The notes under the pieces are model-generated. The model worked only from the letters and a program-made list of their open reading frames with translations, was not told where the DNA came from and made no database searches. A program made the position numbers and the translations under genes. From assembly GCA_964436465.1 (NCBI GenBank), contig CAYTCV010000003.1, forward strand, positions 1 to 64,000: 64,000 nt of DNA. The letters run 5' to 3'. The stretch comes from RBG-13-66-14 sp964436465. Lineage in GTDB: Bacteria; RBG-13-66-14. Below, piece by piece: positions 63,802 to 64,000 of this stretch (the first letter of the stretch is position 1; each line of letters starts with the position of its first letter).

Positions 63802-64000
63802 CTAGTTGTCCATGCGGAAGGGCCTCGCCGCTACGGGGAGGGTGATGACGAAGCGGCTCCCGCGGCCCGGCTCGCTGTGGACCTCGATTCCGCCGCCGTG
63901 CGAGGTGACTATACCGTGCACGACAGGCAGGCCGAGCCCCGTTCCGTGACCCACCTCCTTGGTGGTGAAGAAGGGGATGAAGATTTTCTTCACCGTATCG
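63802..64000 (-). CDS. Sensor histidine kinase, C-terminal part (truncated by window edge)
   Basis: The visible C-terminal 65 residues are the end of an HATPase domain: FIPFFTTKEVGHGTGLGLPVV followed by SHGGGIEVHSEPGRGSRFVITLP. The pattern is typical of NtrB-type kinases. The gene continues beyond position 64000, so start, sensor and H box are unseen. It precedes the NtrC-type regulator by 135 bp on the same strand, giving a likely two-component pair. Confidence 0.88.
   Translation of the reverse strand, partial: DTVKKIFIPFFTTKEVGHGTGLGLPVVHGIVTSHGGGIEVHSEPGRGSRFVITLPVAARPFRMDN

Overview
The window is GC-rich bacterial DNA with tightly packed, mostly co-directional genes, frequent 1-4 nt start/stop overlaps (ATGA, TGATG), good Shine-Dalgarno sites and sigma70-type promoters. 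One 100-N run flanked by an exact 55-bp duplication shows it is a scaffold, probably from a metagenome. LptC, lipoproteins and three secreted proteins with type IX/FlgD-like C-terminal domains point to a diderm. Oxygen-sensitive enzyme families (2-hydroxyacyl-CoA dehydratase/double-cubane type with its activator, a putative Re-citrate synthase, B12 acyl-CoA mutases) suggest an anaerobe that degrades amino acids. A candidate phylum of the Coatesbacteria or FCB-adjacent kind would fit, but this is inference; no rRNA or tRNA was found.

Layout. 1-17.5 kb (minus strand): a secreted protein of unknown function; a compact set running DUF58, BatA/VWA, giant sensor kinase, GH57 glucanotransferase, polysaccharide deacetylase; then three exported proteins (a sorting-domain protein, an NHL propeller and a transglutaminase-like protein). 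17.6-22.3 kb: an envelope operon of three glycosyltransferases, a small exported protein and LptC. 22.4-27.8 kb: a DUF3352-like lipoprotein, RqcP, an MBL-fold hydrolase, a second GH57 enzyme and rplS. 28.1-30.2 kb: a VCBS/FG-GAP protein on the plus strand. 30.4-32.7 kb: GNAT-YoaP, a FosA-like protein and a Vms1/aeRF1-like protein.

32.9-38.1 kb is an operon of putative Re-citrate synthase, aconitase-family large and small subunits, NADP isocitrate dehydrogenase and a zinc-ribbon TPR protein: the route from oxaloacetate and acetyl-CoA to 2-oxoglutarate. 38.5-41.4 kb is an MTHFR-like/MetE-N-like/core-MetE methionine cassette, followed by an MFS transporter and the assembly gap.

43.3-57.3 kb (plus strand) is the metabolic core: a DUF6125 protein, cobalamin adenosyltransferase, MeaB, acyl-CoA dehydrogenase, two different mutase large subunits, one B12-binding small subunit, a three-gene acyl-CoA carboxylase, epimerase, enoyl-CoA hydratase and thiolase. 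Active-site residues mark the first mutase as isobutyryl-CoA type (Phe/Gln) and the second as methylmalonyl-CoA type (Tyr/Arg). The cluster can thus be read as degradation of branched-chain acyl-CoAs: isobutyryl-CoA to butyryl-CoA to acetyl-CoA, and propionyl-CoA to succinyl-CoA. Two tandem HicB-like genes without a toxin, bracketed by GC-rich repeats, separate the first mutase from its B12 subunit.

57.3-59.4 kb (minus) encodes a double-cubane/2-hydroxyacyl-CoA dehydratase-like protein and its ATPase activator. 59.9-61.1 kb is glutamate dehydrogenase. The window ends with a three-repeat cysteine-rich protein that has two plausible starts, an NtrC-type regulator and the 3' end of its likely partner kinase.
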